From Pseudomonas canadensis (lineage in GTDB: Bacteria > Pseudomonadota > Gammaproteobacteria > Pseudomonadales > Pseudomonadaceae): a stretch of DNA of 64,000 bases. A model generated the notes under the pieces. It searched no databases, was not told the origin of the DNA, and saw only the letters and a list, made by a program, of their open reading frames with translations. Every line of letters starts with the position of its first letter. Position 1 is the stretch's first letter. Below are positions 37,037 through 46,050 of the stretch, piece by piece. The stretch covers positions 248,001-312,000 of the forward strand of contig NZ_AYTD01000014.1 in assembly GCF_000503215.1 (NCBI RefSeq), written 5' to 3'. Position numbers and translations under genes: made by a program.

Positions 37037-38257
37037 TTATTTCCACCAATATTCGACTTGCACGCCAAAGTTCGACCCATGTCGCGCCGTGCCATAGGCA
37101 CCGGTATCGGACAACGCCGACCCCGCCGCCAATTCATTCGCCGCACGCTTGGCCGCTTCGTTCCAGGTTGCATAGGTGTAGTACAAGCGCACCTCCGGAC
37201 GAGCCCAGAAATCCGGGCCTTTGGGCGACCAGGTCGGGGCGAAGGTAAATTTGCTCAGCTTGCGCGTTCCGCCCGTGGCCTCGACTTGATCATGCCCAAG
37301 CTCGGTGACCAGTTTGAATTGCTCGCTGATGGCGTATGCCGGGCGCACACCGAGGGACATCCAGGTCTGGTCGCTTGAGCCTGGGCGAATGTCTTTCTGA
37401 TACACGGCCTCGATCTGCCCGCCAAAACGCGGGGTCACCTGCCAGTCGAAAAACTCCACGGCGCGGTAACTTTTGCTGCTGTTGTCCAGGAAGGTATTGC
37501 CGGTGTAACCCAGGCCAGTGCCGGGGCCCTCGCCGTACTGCAAAGCGAACTTGTTCTTGCCGCCGAGGAAAGGTTTTTGCACGTGCTGCGCGGTGATCGC
37601 CCAACCGCTGTTGGTGTCGCGCCCGCCGGCTTTTTCGATGTAACTCAAGCCCAATTCCAGCTCACCGCCGGGGTTGGTCTTGAAACCTGCGACGTTGAAG
37701 TCGTGACGGGTGGCGTATTCCTTCTGGTACAGGTTGTCCTTGCGGGAAATCGCGTAGCTGTACTTGAGGTCGCCGATCAGCACGTCCTCGATCCCCCCAC
37801 CCGTGGCGCTCTGGTTCCAATAGTAGAAGTCTGAGATATGGATGTCGTTTCGTTTGTAGTAACGCCGACCGGCCCACACCGAACCGCCATTGAGGCTGGG
37901 CAGGTTGGACCATTGCGCATACATCTGCGGCATGCGCGCCGAGCCATTGTTCTCGCCCTGGAACTTCAGCTCACGGTCGTACTTGTTGTAGAGCGATGCC
38001 ATGGCATCGACGCTGAGCACCGAGCCGTCGTCGAGGGTGAGCAGGTCCTGGCGCAGTTCTAGCTCGGCGTATTGTTCGCATTCGTTACCCAGGCGGTATT
38101 TGGATTGCGCCCCGGGCAGTTGGAAACATTGCTGTGGACCGCTGCCCGTCGAGGTGCCCGCGCCGCTGCGCAGGTAACCGGCAAATTCCAGGGCTTGAGC
38201 GCCAAACGGCAGGCTTAGACAAGACGCAACGAGGCCCAGCTTTATTCTTGTTTTCAT
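37037..38257 (-). CDS. LamB-type maltoporin / trehalose porin
   Basis: 406-residue outer-membrane beta-barrel precursor. A signal peptide of about 22 residues ends in GAQA, then LEFAGYLRSGAGTS begins the barrel. C-QLPGA...RLGNECEQYAELEL is the disulfide-bearing region typical of maltoporins, and the protein ends in an aromatic-rich strand (VQVEYWWK). Probably admits trehalose or maltodextrins to the periplasm for TreB. It lies between treC and the phosphotransfer gene, with REP elements on both sides. Confidence 0.9.
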   Translation of the reverse strand: MKTRIKLGLVASCLSLPFGAQALEFAGYLRSGAGTSTGSGPQQCFQLPGAQSKYRLGNECEQYAELELRQDLLTLDDGSVLSVDAMASLYNKYDRELKFQGENNGSARMPQMYAQWSNLPSLNGGSVWAGRRYYKRNDIHISDFYYWNQSATGGGIEDVLIGDLKYSYAISRKDNLYQKEYATRHDFNVAGFKTNPGGELELGLSYIEKAGGRDTNSGWAITAQHVQKPFLGGKNKFALQYGEGPGTGLGYTGNTFLDNSSKSYRAVEFFDWQVTPRFGGQIEAVYQKDIRPGSSDQTWMSLGVRPAYAISEQFKLVTELGHDQVEATGGTRKLSKFTFAPTWSPKGPDFWARPEVRLYYTYATWNEAAKRAANELAAGSALSDTGAYGTARHGSNFGVQVEYWWK

Positions 38258-38272
38258 AAAACGCTCCTAATA

Positions 38273-38290
38273 TTTTTTCTTATTGTTATT
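38273..38290 (-). promoter_or_regulatory. Candidate Hfq/Crc (CA) motif cluster before the porin
   Basis: On the minus strand AATAACAATAAGAAAAAA gives overlapping AAnAAnAA matches immediately before the AGGAG ribosome site of the porin gene. Position and sequence fit a strong Hfq-Crc target. Confidence 0.5.
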
Positions 38291-38308
38291 GCGTGGTGCA
38301 CGCTCCCT

Positions 38309-38336
38309 TGTAGGAGTCGGCTTGCCGGCTCCTACA
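38309..38336. repeat. Single REP-like palindrome
   Basis: A compact inverted repeat (GTAGGAGTCGGCTTGCC joined to GGCTCCTACA) between treC and the porin. It is one hairpin rather than a REPIN doublet. Confidence 0.8.
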
Positions 38337-38351
38337 GTGGGTCGCGGTATT

Positions 38352-39998
38352 TCAGTCTTTCAGGTGCAGCACAAACGATTCGTAGGGACGCAGCGCTACC
38401 GTGGCGGTACGTTGCGGGCAGTCGGGGTAGTTGCTGATCAGCAGGCGCTGTTCGCGGGCCGGGTTGATCACGTTGTCCGGCAGCTGGATTTCGCAGGGCG
38501 TGCCGTAGAAGTTGTTCAGCACCAGCAGGCGTTCGCCATGGCCCTCGCGCAGGTAGGCCCAGACCTGCAAATGGTCCTGCAGCAGTTGGCGATACACGCC
38601 CTTCTGGATCAGCGGTTCGTGACGACGCAAGGCGATCAGCGCGCGGTAGTGATGCAGCACTGAGTCCGGGTCATCCAGTTGGCTTTCGACGTTGATCTGC
38701 GCCGCGTTGGCCGGAATGCCAATCCACGGCTCACCGCTGCTGAAACCGGCATTTTCCCCGGCACTCCACTGCATCGGCGTACGGCCGTTGTCGCGGGACT
38801 TCTGCATGATCGCGGCCATGCTCGACGCCTCGGACTCACCCGCATCGCGCTTGAGGCGGAAGATGTTCAAGGTCTCTACATCGCGGTACTGCTCGATCCT
38901 GTCGAAGCCAGGATTGGTCATGCCCAGCTCTTCGCCCTGGTACACAAACGGCGTGCCCTGGAGGAAGTGCAGCGCGGTCGCCAGCATCTTGGCCGAGACC
39001 ACCCGATGCTCGCCGTCATTGCCGAAGCGCGAGACCACCCGTGGCTGATCGTGGTTACACCAGAACAGCGCGTTCCAGCCGCCACCGGCCTGCATGCCCA
39101 GTTGCCAGTCGGAGAAAATCTGCTTGAGCTGCAAGAAGTCGAAGTCGGCCTTCACCCACTTCTGCAGGTTCGGGTAATCGACTTTCAGGTGATGAAAGTT
39201 GAAGGTCATCGACAGCTCTTTCGACTCTGGCCGTGAGTAGCGGATGCAGTGTTCGAGGCTGGTGGACGACATCTCGCCGACGTTGATCAGGTCATGCCCT
39301 TCGAAGACTTCGCGGTGCATTTCCTGCAGGTAGTCGTGCACGTTCGGGCCGTCGGTGTAGAAGCGACGGCCGTCGGTGTTGTCCTCGGGGAAATCGGCGG
39401 GCTTGGAGATCAGGTTGATCACATCCAGGCGGAAGCCGCCCACGCCCTTGTCGCGCCAGAAGCGCATCAGCTTGAACACTTCGGCGCGCACCTTGGGGTT
39501 GTCCCAATTCAGGTCGGCCTGGGTGTGGTCGAACAGGTGCAGGAAGTACTGGCCGGTTTGCGCCTCGTATTCCCAGGCCGAACCGCCGAACTTGGATTCC
39601 CAGTTGTTCGGCTGGTCGCGCCAGATGTAGAAATCGCGGTAAGGGTTGTCGAGGCTACTGCGTGCCTGCTGGAACCATTCGTGTTCGATGGAGGTGTGGT
39701 TGACCACGATATCCAGCATCAACTTGATGCCGCGCTTGGCCGCTTCACTGATCAGCAGGTCGCAATCGGCCATGGTCCCGTAGCTGGGGTCGATGGCGTA
39801 GTAGTCGCTGATGTCGTAGCCGTTGTCCCGTTGCGGCGAGCGCAGGAAGGGGGTGATCCACAGGCAGTCGACACCCAGCCATTTGAGGTAGTCGAGTTTG
39901 TCCACGATGCCCAGCAGGTCACCGGTGGCGTTACCCGCATGGCTGTGGAAGCTTTTCGGGTAGATCTGGTAGATCACCGAGTGTTGCCAGTCTTGCAT
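38352..39998 (-). CDS. treC: Trehalose-6-phosphate hydrolase (alpha,alpha-phosphotrehalase)
   Basis: 548-residue GH13 enzyme that splits trehalose-6-P to glucose and glucose-6-P in the cytoplasm. Conserved GH13 motifs occur in order: DIVVNHTS, the nucleophile Asp in GGFRLDVINL, the acid/base Glu in INVGEMSS, and NHDQPRVVSRFG. The start MQDWQHSVIYQIYPKSF is the typical TreC N-terminus and AAGGA precedes the ATG. It follows treB, separated by a REPIN. Confidence 0.95.
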   Translation of the reverse strand: MQDWQHSVIYQIYPKSFHSHAGNATGDLLGIVDKLDYLKWLGVDCLWITPFLRSPQRDNGYDISDYYAIDPSYGTMADCDLLISEAAKRGIKLMLDIVVNHTSIEHEWFQQARSSLDNPYRDFYIWRDQPNNWESKFGGSAWEYEAQTGQYFLHLFDHTQADLNWDNPKVRAEVFKLMRFWRDKGVGGFRLDVINLISKPADFPEDNTDGRRFYTDGPNVHDYLQEMHREVFEGHDLINVGEMSSTSLEHCIRYSRPESKELSMTFNFHHLKVDYPNLQKWVKADFDFLQLKQIFSDWQLGMQAGGGWNALFWCNHDQPRVVSRFGNDGEHRVVSAKMLATALHFLQGTPFVYQGEELGMTNPGFDRIEQYRDVETLNIFRLKRDAGESEASSMAAIMQKSRDNGRTPMQWSAGENAGFSSGEPWIGIPANAAQINVESQLDDPDSVLHHYRALIALRRHEPLIQKGVYRQLLQDHLQVWAYLREGHGERLLVLNNFYGTPCEIQLPDNVINPAREQRLLISNYPDCPQRTATVALRPYESFVLHLKD

Positions 39999-40042
39999 GG
40001 TGGGTTCCTTCAGTTGATTTGTGTACAGGCCTCTCGGGCCTC

Positions 40043-40108
40043 ATCGAGGGCAAGCCCGGCTCCCACAGGGGAACGCGTTTCAAATGTGGGAGCTGGCTTG
40101 CCTGCGAT
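40043..40108. repeat. REPIN between treB and treC
   Basis: The left arm is ATCGAGGGCAAGCCCGGC then TCCCAC; the right arm is GTGGGAGCTGGCTTGC then CTGCGAT. The spacer is short and the arms are not identical. It lies in the operon mRNA, just after the treB stop. Confidence 0.88.
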
Positions 40109-40117
40109 GGCGTCGGG

Positions 40118-41560
40118 TCAGGCGACCCTGTACCCAGGCCGAACAATCTTGATGCTCAACGCACAGGTCAAAACAAACGGCACCACCATCGCGATGACCA
40201 TGCCAATCACAAACACCGCGATGGATTGCGGCACGATCGAGATAAACCCAGGCAAGCCTCCCACCCCGATGGCCGAGGCCTGCACCTTGTTCAGCGCGAG
40301 GAAAATGCTGCCCAATCCCGAGCCCACCAAGGCCGCATAGAACGGAAACTTGAAACGCAAATTCACCCCGAACATCGCCGGCTCAGTAATGCCGAAGTAA
40401 GCCGAAATCGCCGAGGTCGACGCCATGCTTTTATCCCGCGCATTGCGGGTCATGTAGAACACCGCAAGCGCAGCGCTGCCCTGGGCCAGGTTGGACATGA
40501 CGATCATTGGCCAGATAAAGGTGCCGCCCTGAGTAGAAATAAGCTGCAGGTCCACGGCGAGGAACATGTGGTGCATGCCGGTGATCACCAACGGCGCATA
40601 CAGCAGGCCGAAAATCGCCCCGCCGACCATCGGTGCCAGGTCGAACAAGGTGACCACGCCTTCAGTGATCAGGATGCCGAGGTGACGCGTTACCGGACCG
40701 ATAATGGCCAGGGCCAACACGCCGGTGACGACGATGGTGGTGATCGGCACGACCAGCAATTGAATCGCGTTGGGCACTCGCGCCCGCAACCATTTCTCGA
40801 TCACGCTCATCACATAGGCGGCCATCAGGATCGGTAGGATCTGCCCCTGGTAGCCGACTTTTTCAATCTGGAACCAGCCGAAAATATCGAAGTACGGCAG
40901 GCTCTGGCCGTCGAGACCGGCGACCGCCTTGCCGTAGTTCCAAGCGTTGAGCAGGTCTGGATGCACCAGCATCAGGCCAAGCACGATGCCGAGGATTTCA
41001 CTGCCGCCAAACCGCTTGGCCGCCGACCAGCCCACCAGCGCCGGCAGGAACACAAACGAGGTGTTGGCCATCAGGTTGATCAGGCTCCACAGGCCATCCA
41101 GATTCGGGTAGGCCTCCAGCAGCGTCTTGCCCTCGATGAACATGCCCTTGGCGCCCATCAGGTTGTTCACGCCCATCAACAGGCCGGCAATGATCAGCGC
41201 GGGCAGGATCGGCATGAACACGTCGGAGAACACCCGCACCAGACGCTGCATGGCGTTGGTCTTGTCGGCGCCCTTCTTCTTCACGTCGGCGATGGTGGCG
41301 GCAGCGAGGCCGGTCTGCTCGCGCAGGGCAGCGTAGACTTTTTCCACTTCGCCGGGGCCGATCACCACCTGGAACAGGCCGCCGGTGAAGAACGAGCCCT
41401 TGACCAGATCCACTTGGTTCAGCGCACTGCCGTTGACCAGGCTCGGGTCCTTGAGCGCCAGGCGCAGACGGGTGACGCAGTGGGCAGCTTGCTCAAGGTT
41501 GTCGCTGCCCCCGAGGTTCTCGAGAATCTCGCGGGCGATAGTCGAATAGTCGTGGCTCAT
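40118..41560 (-). CDS. treB: PTS trehalose transporter EIIBC
   Basis: Membrane permease that imports trehalose as trehalose-6-P. 480 residues. The N-terminal EIIB domain has phosphocysteine C28 (AAHCVTRLRLAL) and GLFQVVIGPGEVEKVY. The EIIC domain spans about 105-480 with PILPALIIAGLLMG and ITEPAMFGVNLRF. No EIIA module is present; the EIIA-HPr-EI protein of the same operon should serve it. First gene of the tre operon, divergent from treR. Confidence 0.94.
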   Translation of the reverse strand: MSHDYSTIAREILENLGGSDNLEQAAHCVTRLRLALKDPSLVNGSALNQVDLVKGSFFTGGLFQVVIGPGEVEKVYAALREQTGLAAATIADVKKKGADKTNAMQRLVRVFSDVFMPILPALIIAGLLMGVNNLMGAKGMFIEGKTLLEAYPNLDGLWSLINLMANTSFVFLPALVGWSAAKRFGGSEILGIVLGLMLVHPDLLNAWNYGKAVAGLDGQSLPYFDIFGWFQIEKVGYQGQILPILMAAYVMSVIEKWLRARVPNAIQLLVVPITTIVVTGVLALAIIGPVTRHLGILITEGVVTLFDLAPMVGGAIFGLLYAPLVITGMHHMFLAVDLQLISTQGGTFIWPMIVMSNLAQGSAALAVFYMTRNARDKSMASTSAISAYFGITEPAMFGVNLRFKFPFYAALVGSGLGSIFLALNKVQASAIGVGGLPGFISIVPQSIAVFVIGMVIAMVVPFVLTCALSIKIVRPGYRVA

Positions 41561-41578
41561 GCTTGGTTTCCACTTTGA

Positions 41579-41589
41579 TTTTTTTATTT
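41579..41589 (-). promoter_or_regulatory. Candidate Hfq/Crc (CA) motif before treB
   Basis: The minus strand reads AAATAAAAAAA some 20 bases before the treB start, which contains an AAnAAnAA match. The A-rich composition makes a chance match more likely here than at nagE or the porin. Confidence 0.3.
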
Positions 41590-41620
41590 GGGGGCAGTCA
41601 TTGGCAGCACGCCGAGGGCA

Positions 41621-41668
41621 AAAGTACTCGTCTGCACGAGTTAAAGCAACAACTCGTCTGTACGAGTT
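41621..41668 (-). promoter_or_regulatory. treB promoter region with two TreR-type operators
   Basis: Two near-identical palindromes, ACTCGTCTGCACGAGT (41626-41641) and AACTCGTCTGTACGAGTT (41651-41668), lie about 26 bp apart, centre to centre. On the minus strand TTGCTT (41649-41644) and TACTTT (41626-41621) are 17 bp apart, with the first palindrome filling the spacer. TreR binding would therefore block treB, and perhaps treR itself, since the genes diverge here. Confidence 0.65.
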
Positions 41669-41798
41669 ACATTTTGTTTATTTTTTGTAGGACAGCGCAT
41701 GGCTACAAGCCGCATAAATCCAAGGGTCTAATGGACAAACCCCCGCTCTGCCACTAAGGTTCCTGCCTTGACCGCAACCCCGGCAAAGAGCCATCCCC

Positions 41799-42503
41799 AT
41801 GAGCAAATACAACCAGATCTATACGGATCTGCTTGCCAGCATCACCACCGAACGCCTGCAGCGCGGCACACGCCTTCCCTCCGAAACAGAACTGATGGAC
41901 AGCTACCAGGCCAGCCGAGGCACCGTGCGTCGGGCCATCGAGCAGTTGCAGGAGCGTGGCTTTGCGCAAAAAATCCACGGCAAGGGCACTTTCGTGTTGT
42001 CGCCCAACCCGATCGAGTTCCAACTGGGCGGCATCGTCAGCTTCCACGAAACCCACGCCGACCTGGGCGATGACGTACGCACCGAAGTGGTCGAGTTCAC
42101 TCAATTCCCGCTGGAAGGCTCACTGCTGCAACACATCGAAGCCGAACCCGGCACCCTGATCACCCGCATCAAACGGGTACGGCGCATCGGCGGCAAACGG
42201 GTGATCCTCGACATCAACCATTTCGTTGCCGAGGTGATTCCGGGGTTGGACCGCGACATCGCCGAACAGTCGATCTACGCGTTTATCGAACAGACGTTGC
42301 AGCTGCAAATTGCCTATGCCCAACGCACCATCGAGGCCCTGCCACGCGGCAAGGACGACCAGACACACCTCGACCTCGAAGGGCAGAGCCATGTGATCGT
42401 GGTGAGTAACCAGACGTTTTTGCAGGACGGGCGGCAGTTCGAGTACACCGAGTCGCGGCATACGTTGGATAAGTTTTACTTTTCGGATATTGCGCGGCGC
42501 TGA
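41799..42503 (+). CDS. treR: GntR-family trehalose operon repressor
   Basis: 234 residues: an N-terminal winged helix (LPSETELMDSYQASRGTVRRA) and a C-terminal UTRA domain (QFEYTESRHTLDKFYFS). The usual inducer of the family is trehalose-6-P. It is divergent from treB across a 238-bp region that holds two palindromic operators. It converges on guaA and shares its bidirectional terminator. Confidence 0.92.
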   Translation: MSKYNQIYTDLLASITTERLQRGTRLPSETELMDSYQASRGTVRRAIEQLQERGFAQKIHGKGTFVLSPNPIEFQLGGIVSFHETHADLGDDVRTEVVEFTQFPLEGSLLQHIEAEPGTLITRIKRVRRIGGKRVILDINHFVAEVIPGLDRDIAEQSIYAFIEQTLQLQIAYAQRTIEALPRGKDDQTHLDLEGQSHVIVVSNQTFLQDGRQFEYTESRHTLDKFYFSDIARR

Positions 42504-42521
42504 GCAGCCTGACGCGCCCAC

Positions 42522-42605
42522 TGTAGGAGCCGGCTTGCCAGCGATTGCATCCTTGAACCCGCCACATCATTCATGGGCCTCATCGCTGGCAAGCCAGCTC
42601 CTACA
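42522..42605. repeat. REPIN, GTAGGAGCCGGCTTGCC type
   Basis: Arms GTAGGAGCCGGCTTGCC then AGCGAT, and inverse ATCGCTGGCAAGCCAGC then TCCTAC, between treR and the guaA terminator. Confidence 0.9.
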
Positions 42606-42642
42606 GAGAATCGGGGTGATCCATTTACCGTATTCCATAAAC

Positions 42643-42673
42643 ACAAAACCCCGGCACATGGCCGGGGTTTTGT
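42643..42673. terminator. Bidirectional terminator between treR and guaA
   Basis: A 13-bp perfect stem ACAAAACCCCGGC/GCCGGGGTTTTGT with loop ACATG provides a U-run on both strands. It serves guaA and treR. Confidence 0.92.
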
Positions 42674-42701
42674 TGTTCAGCGTTCACCTGCTACTGCAGG
42701 A

Positions 42702-44279
42702 TCACTCCCACTCAATCGTCGCCGGCGGCTTGCTCGACACGTCGTAAGTCACGCGCGAAATGCCTTCGATCTCGTTGATGATACGGCCGCTGACAGTTTC
42801 CAGCAGTTCGTACGGCAGGTGTGCCCAACGTGCGGTCATGAAGTCGATGGTCTCTACGGCACGCAGGGCCACGACCCAGGCGTAACGACGACCGTCACCG
42901 ACAACGCCAACCGATTTCACCGGCTGGAACACCACGAATGCCTGGCTGACTTTGTGGTACCAGTCGGCCTTGCGCAGTTCTTCGATGAAGATGTGGTCGG
43001 CGCGACGCAGCAGGTCGGCGTATTCCTTTTTCACTTCACCGAGGATCCGCACGCCCAGGCCCGGGCCTGGGAATGGGTGGCGGTAGACCATGTCGTACGG
43101 CAGGCCGAGTTCCAGGCCCAGACGGCGGACTTCGTCCTTGAACAGTTCGCGCAGCGGCTCTACCAGCTTGAGGTTCATTTCCTCAGGCAGGCCACCCACG
43201 TTGTGGTGGGACTTGATCACGTGGGCCTTGCCGCTCTTGGCACCGGCCGACTCGATCACGTCAGGGTAGATGGTGCCTTGGGCGAGGAACTTGATGTTGT
43301 CCAGTTTGTTGGACTGGGCATCGAAGACGTCGATGAAGGTGCGACCGATGATCTTGCGCTTCTTCTCCGGGTCGGACTCGCCGGCCAGGTTGTTCAAGAA
43401 CTGATCTTCAGCATTGGCGCGGATCACTTTGACGCCCATGTTCTCGGCGAACATGGCCATTACTTGCTCGCCTTCGTGCAGGCGCAGCAGGCCGTTGTCG
43501 ACGAACACGCAAGTCAGCTGGTCGCCGATGGCTTTGTGCAGCAGGGCTGCGACCACGGAGGAGTCAACGCCGCCGGACAGGCCGAGCAATACGTTGTCGG
43601 TGCCGACCTGGGCGCGAACCTGGGCGATGGCATCTTCAGCAATTTTCGACGGGGTCCACAGGGCCTCACACTCGCAGATGTCGAGGATGAAGCGCGACAG
43701 GATGCGGCCGCCTTGCTTGGTGTGGGTCACTTCCGGGTGGAACTGCACGCCGTAGTAACGACGCTCGTCGCTGAACATGCCGGCGATCGGGCAGCTCGGG
43801 GTGCTGGCCAGGATGTGGAAGTCTTCCGGCATCTTGGTAACCTTGTCACCGTGGCTCATCCACACGTCGAGGCCGAACAGGCCGTCGGCGTCGACGTGGT
43901 CTTCGATGCCGTCCAGCAGGCGGCTCTTGCCGACCACGTCGACACGGGCATAACCGAATTCACGCAGCTCGGAACCTTCAACTTTGCCGCCCAGTTGCTC
44001 GGCCATGGTTTGCATGCCGTAGCAAATGCCGAAGACCGGTACGCCCAGGTCGAATACGGCTTGCGGGCAGCGTGGGCTGTTGGCTTCGTGCACGGACTCG
44101 GGGCCACCGGCGAGGATGACGCCTTTCGGTGCGAATTCGCGGATCGCTTCGTCGTCCATGTCGAACGGATGCAGTTCGCAGTACACACCGATTTCGCGCA
44201 CGCGGCGGGCGATCAGTTGGGTGTACTGGGAACCGAAATCGAGGATCAGGATGCGGTGGGCGTGAATGTCGAGGGCCAT
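42702..44279 (-). CDS. guaA: GMP synthase (glutamine-hydrolysing)
   Basis: Aminates XMP to GMP. 525 residues. A class I glutaminase domain has nucleophile C86 (GICYGMQ) and HPEV. The ATP pyrophosphatase domain has the PP-loop LGLSGGVDSSVVA, and a C-terminal dimerisation domain ends in PPATIEWE. It follows guaB in the usual guaBA operon. Confidence 0.98.
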   Translation of the reverse strand: MALDIHAHRILILDFGSQYTQLIARRVREIGVYCELHPFDMDDEAIREFAPKGVILAGGPESVHEANSPRCPQAVFDLGVPVFGICYGMQTMAEQLGGKVEGSELREFGYARVDVVGKSRLLDGIEDHVDADGLFGLDVWMSHGDKVTKMPEDFHILASTPSCPIAGMFSDERRYYGVQFHPEVTHTKQGGRILSRFILDICECEALWTPSKIAEDAIAQVRAQVGTDNVLLGLSGGVDSSVVAALLHKAIGDQLTCVFVDNGLLRLHEGEQVMAMFAENMGVKVIRANAEDQFLNNLAGESDPEKKRKIIGRTFIDVFDAQSNKLDNIKFLAQGTIYPDVIESAGAKSGKAHVIKSHHNVGGLPEEMNLKLVEPLRELFKDEVRRLGLELGLPYDMVYRHPFPGPGLGVRILGEVKKEYADLLRRADHIFIEELRKADWYHKVSQAFVVFQPVKSVGVVGDGRRYAWVVALRAVETIDFMTARWAHLPYELLETVSGRIINEIEGISRVTYDVSSKPPATIEWE

Positions 44280-44313
44280 GAAGTCAGTCTCGTCTAATGA
44301 ATCAGAAACAACT

Positions 44314-44334
44314 CGGGGCTGAAGAACAGCCCCG
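44314..44334 (-). other. Intercistronic hairpin between guaB and guaA
   Basis: CGGGGCTG/CAGCCCCG with loop AAGAA fills the centre of the 80-bp gap. The minus strand continues AGTTGTTTC, so partial termination or mRNA processing between guaB and guaA is possible. Confidence 0.5.
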
Positions 44335-44359
44335 GTTACTTAACAGTTTGCTGGAAGCA

Positions 44360-45829
44360 TCAACCTACGCGGTAGTTTGGCGCTTCCTTGGTGATCTGCA
44401 CGTCGTGGACATGGGATTCAGCCATGCCGGCGCCGGTGATCCGTACGAACTCTGGCTTGGTGCGCATTTCTTCGATGTCGGCGCTGCCGGTGTAGCCCAT
44501 CGAGGAACGCAGGCCGCCCATCAGTTGGTGGATGATTGCGCTCAGAGTGCCTTTGTACGGCACACGGCCTTCGATGCCTTCCGGGACGAGCTTCTCGGCG
44601 CCTGCCGAGGAGTCCTGGAAGTAACGATCGGAAGAGCCTTGCGCCTGGGACATGGCGCCCAGCGAACCCATGCCACGGTAAGCCTTGTACGAACGGCCCT
44701 GGAACAGTTCGATCTCGCCTGGCGCTTCTTCAGTACCGGCGAACATCGAGCCCATCATCACGCAGGAAGCACCGGCTACGATGGCCTTGGACAGGTCACC
44801 GGAGAAACGGATGCCGCCGTCGGCGATCAACGGTACGCCAGTGCCTTCAAGGGCTGCGGCGACGTTGGCGATGGCGCTGATTTGCGGCACGCCCACACCC
44901 GCGACGATACGGGTGGTGCAGATCGAGCCTGGGCCGATACCGACCTTGACCGCATCCGCGCCCGCTTCGGCCAGGGCCTTGGCGGCAGCGCCGGTGGCGA
45001 TGTTGCCGCCGATCACTTGCACGTCAGGGAAATTCTGTTTGACCCAACGCACGCGGTCGATCACACCTTTGGAGTGACCGTGGGCGGTGTCGACCACCAC
45101 CACGTCAACGCCGGCAGCGACCAGGGCCGAAACACGGTCGCCCGTGTCTTTACCGGTGCCGACCGCCGCGCCAACGCGCAGACGACCTTGGTCATCCTTG
45201 CTGGCCAGCGGGTAAGCCTTGGCTTTTTCGATGTCGTTGACGGTCATCATGCCTTTGAGGGCGAATTTGTCGTCGACGATCAGCACACGCTCGATGCGGT
45301 GCTTGTGCAGCAGTTCGCGCACATCGTTCTTGTCGGCGCCTTCCTTGACAGTGACCAGACGCTCTTTGGGCGTCATCACTTCACGGACGGTGACTTCAAG
45401 ACGGTTCTCGAAACGCACGTCACGGGAAGTGACGATACCGACCAGGTCGCCATCGTGCAGCACCGGAACACCGGAGATGTTGTGCAGGCGGGTCAGGTCG
45501 AACAGGTCGCGCACGGTGGCGTCGGCTTCGATGGTGATCGGATCTTTCACCACACCGGCTTCGTAACGCTTGACCTTGCGCACTTCGGCAGCTTGCTGCT
45601 CGATGGTCATGTTCTTGTGGATGATGCCGATGCCGCCTTCCTGAGCCATGGCGATGGCCAGACGGGCTTCAGTGACGGTGTCCATGGCAGCGGAAACAAG
45701 GGGAATATTCAGCTCGATGCCACGGGTTAGGCGGGTCTTGAGACTGACTTCGTTAGGAAGCACCTCGGAATAACCGGGCACTAGGAGAATGTCGTCGAAT
45801 GTCAGAGCTTCTTGGCTGATACGCAGCAT
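44360..45829 (-). CDS. guaB: Inosine-5'-monophosphate dehydrogenase
   Basis: Oxidises IMP to XMP with NAD+, the committed step to GMP. 489 residues. A TIM barrel has the catalytic Cys in GIGPGSICTTRIV, and two CBS domains are inserted at about 95-205. The frame is open 63 codons further upstream, across the promoter. MLRISQEALTFDD is the conserved start, with GGAG upstream. Confidence 0.98.
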   Translation of the reverse strand: MLRISQEALTFDDILLVPGYSEVLPNEVSLKTRLTRGIELNIPLVSAAMDTVTEARLAIAMAQEGGIGIIHKNMTIEQQAAEVRKVKRYEAGVVKDPITIEADATVRDLFDLTRLHNISGVPVLHDGDLVGIVTSRDVRFENRLEVTVREVMTPKERLVTVKEGADKNDVRELLHKHRIERVLIVDDKFALKGMMTVNDIEKAKAYPLASKDDQGRLRVGAAVGTGKDTGDRVSALVAAGVDVVVVDTAHGHSKGVIDRVRWVKQNFPDVQVIGGNIATGAAAKALAEAGADAVKVGIGPGSICTTRIVAGVGVPQISAIANVAAALEGTGVPLIADGGIRFSGDLSKAIVAGASCVMMGSMFAGTEEAPGEIELFQGRSYKAYRGMGSLGAMSQAQGSSDRYFQDSSAGAEKLVPEGIEGRVPYKGTLSAIIHQLMGGLRSSMGYTGSADIEEMRTKPEFVRITGAGMAESHVHDVQITKEAPNYRVG

Positions 45830-45865
45830 CGCGGGGGCTCCCGAGCGGGAAAATGGAAGCGCGCC

Positions 45866-45894
45866 ATTATATACATGCACCCTGCCGGGCTCAA
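45866..45894 (-). promoter_or_regulatory. Sigma-70 promoter of guaBA
   Basis: On the minus strand TTGAGC (45894-45889) and a perfect TATAAT (45871-45866) are 17 bp apart. Transcription would start about 30 bases before the guaB ATG. Confidence 0.75.
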
Positions 45895-45947
45895 TGTAAA
45901 ACTCTGACAAACTTGGTAATACTGATAGATGGGGGAAAACAGCCCTC

Positions 45948-46032
45948 TGTAGGAGCCTTCTTCCCGGCGATGAGGCCCTCGAGCCTGGCGCTCGACCATT
46001 GGGCGCTATCGCCAGCAAGCCGGGCTCCTACA
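45948..46032. repeat. REPIN, degenerate left arm
   Basis: The left arm begins TGTAGGAGCC but then reads TTCTTCCCGGCGAT. The right arm is intact (ATCGCCAGCAAGCCGGGC then TCCTACA). The left arm has decayed relative to other GTAGGAGCCGGC copies. Confidence 0.82.
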
Positions 46033-46050
46033 GGGGTGCGCGGCAGTGAG

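Noticed and set aside
42573..44297. 574-codon frame opposite guaA
   Set aside because: Mirror of guaA codon usage, no domain, no ribosome site.
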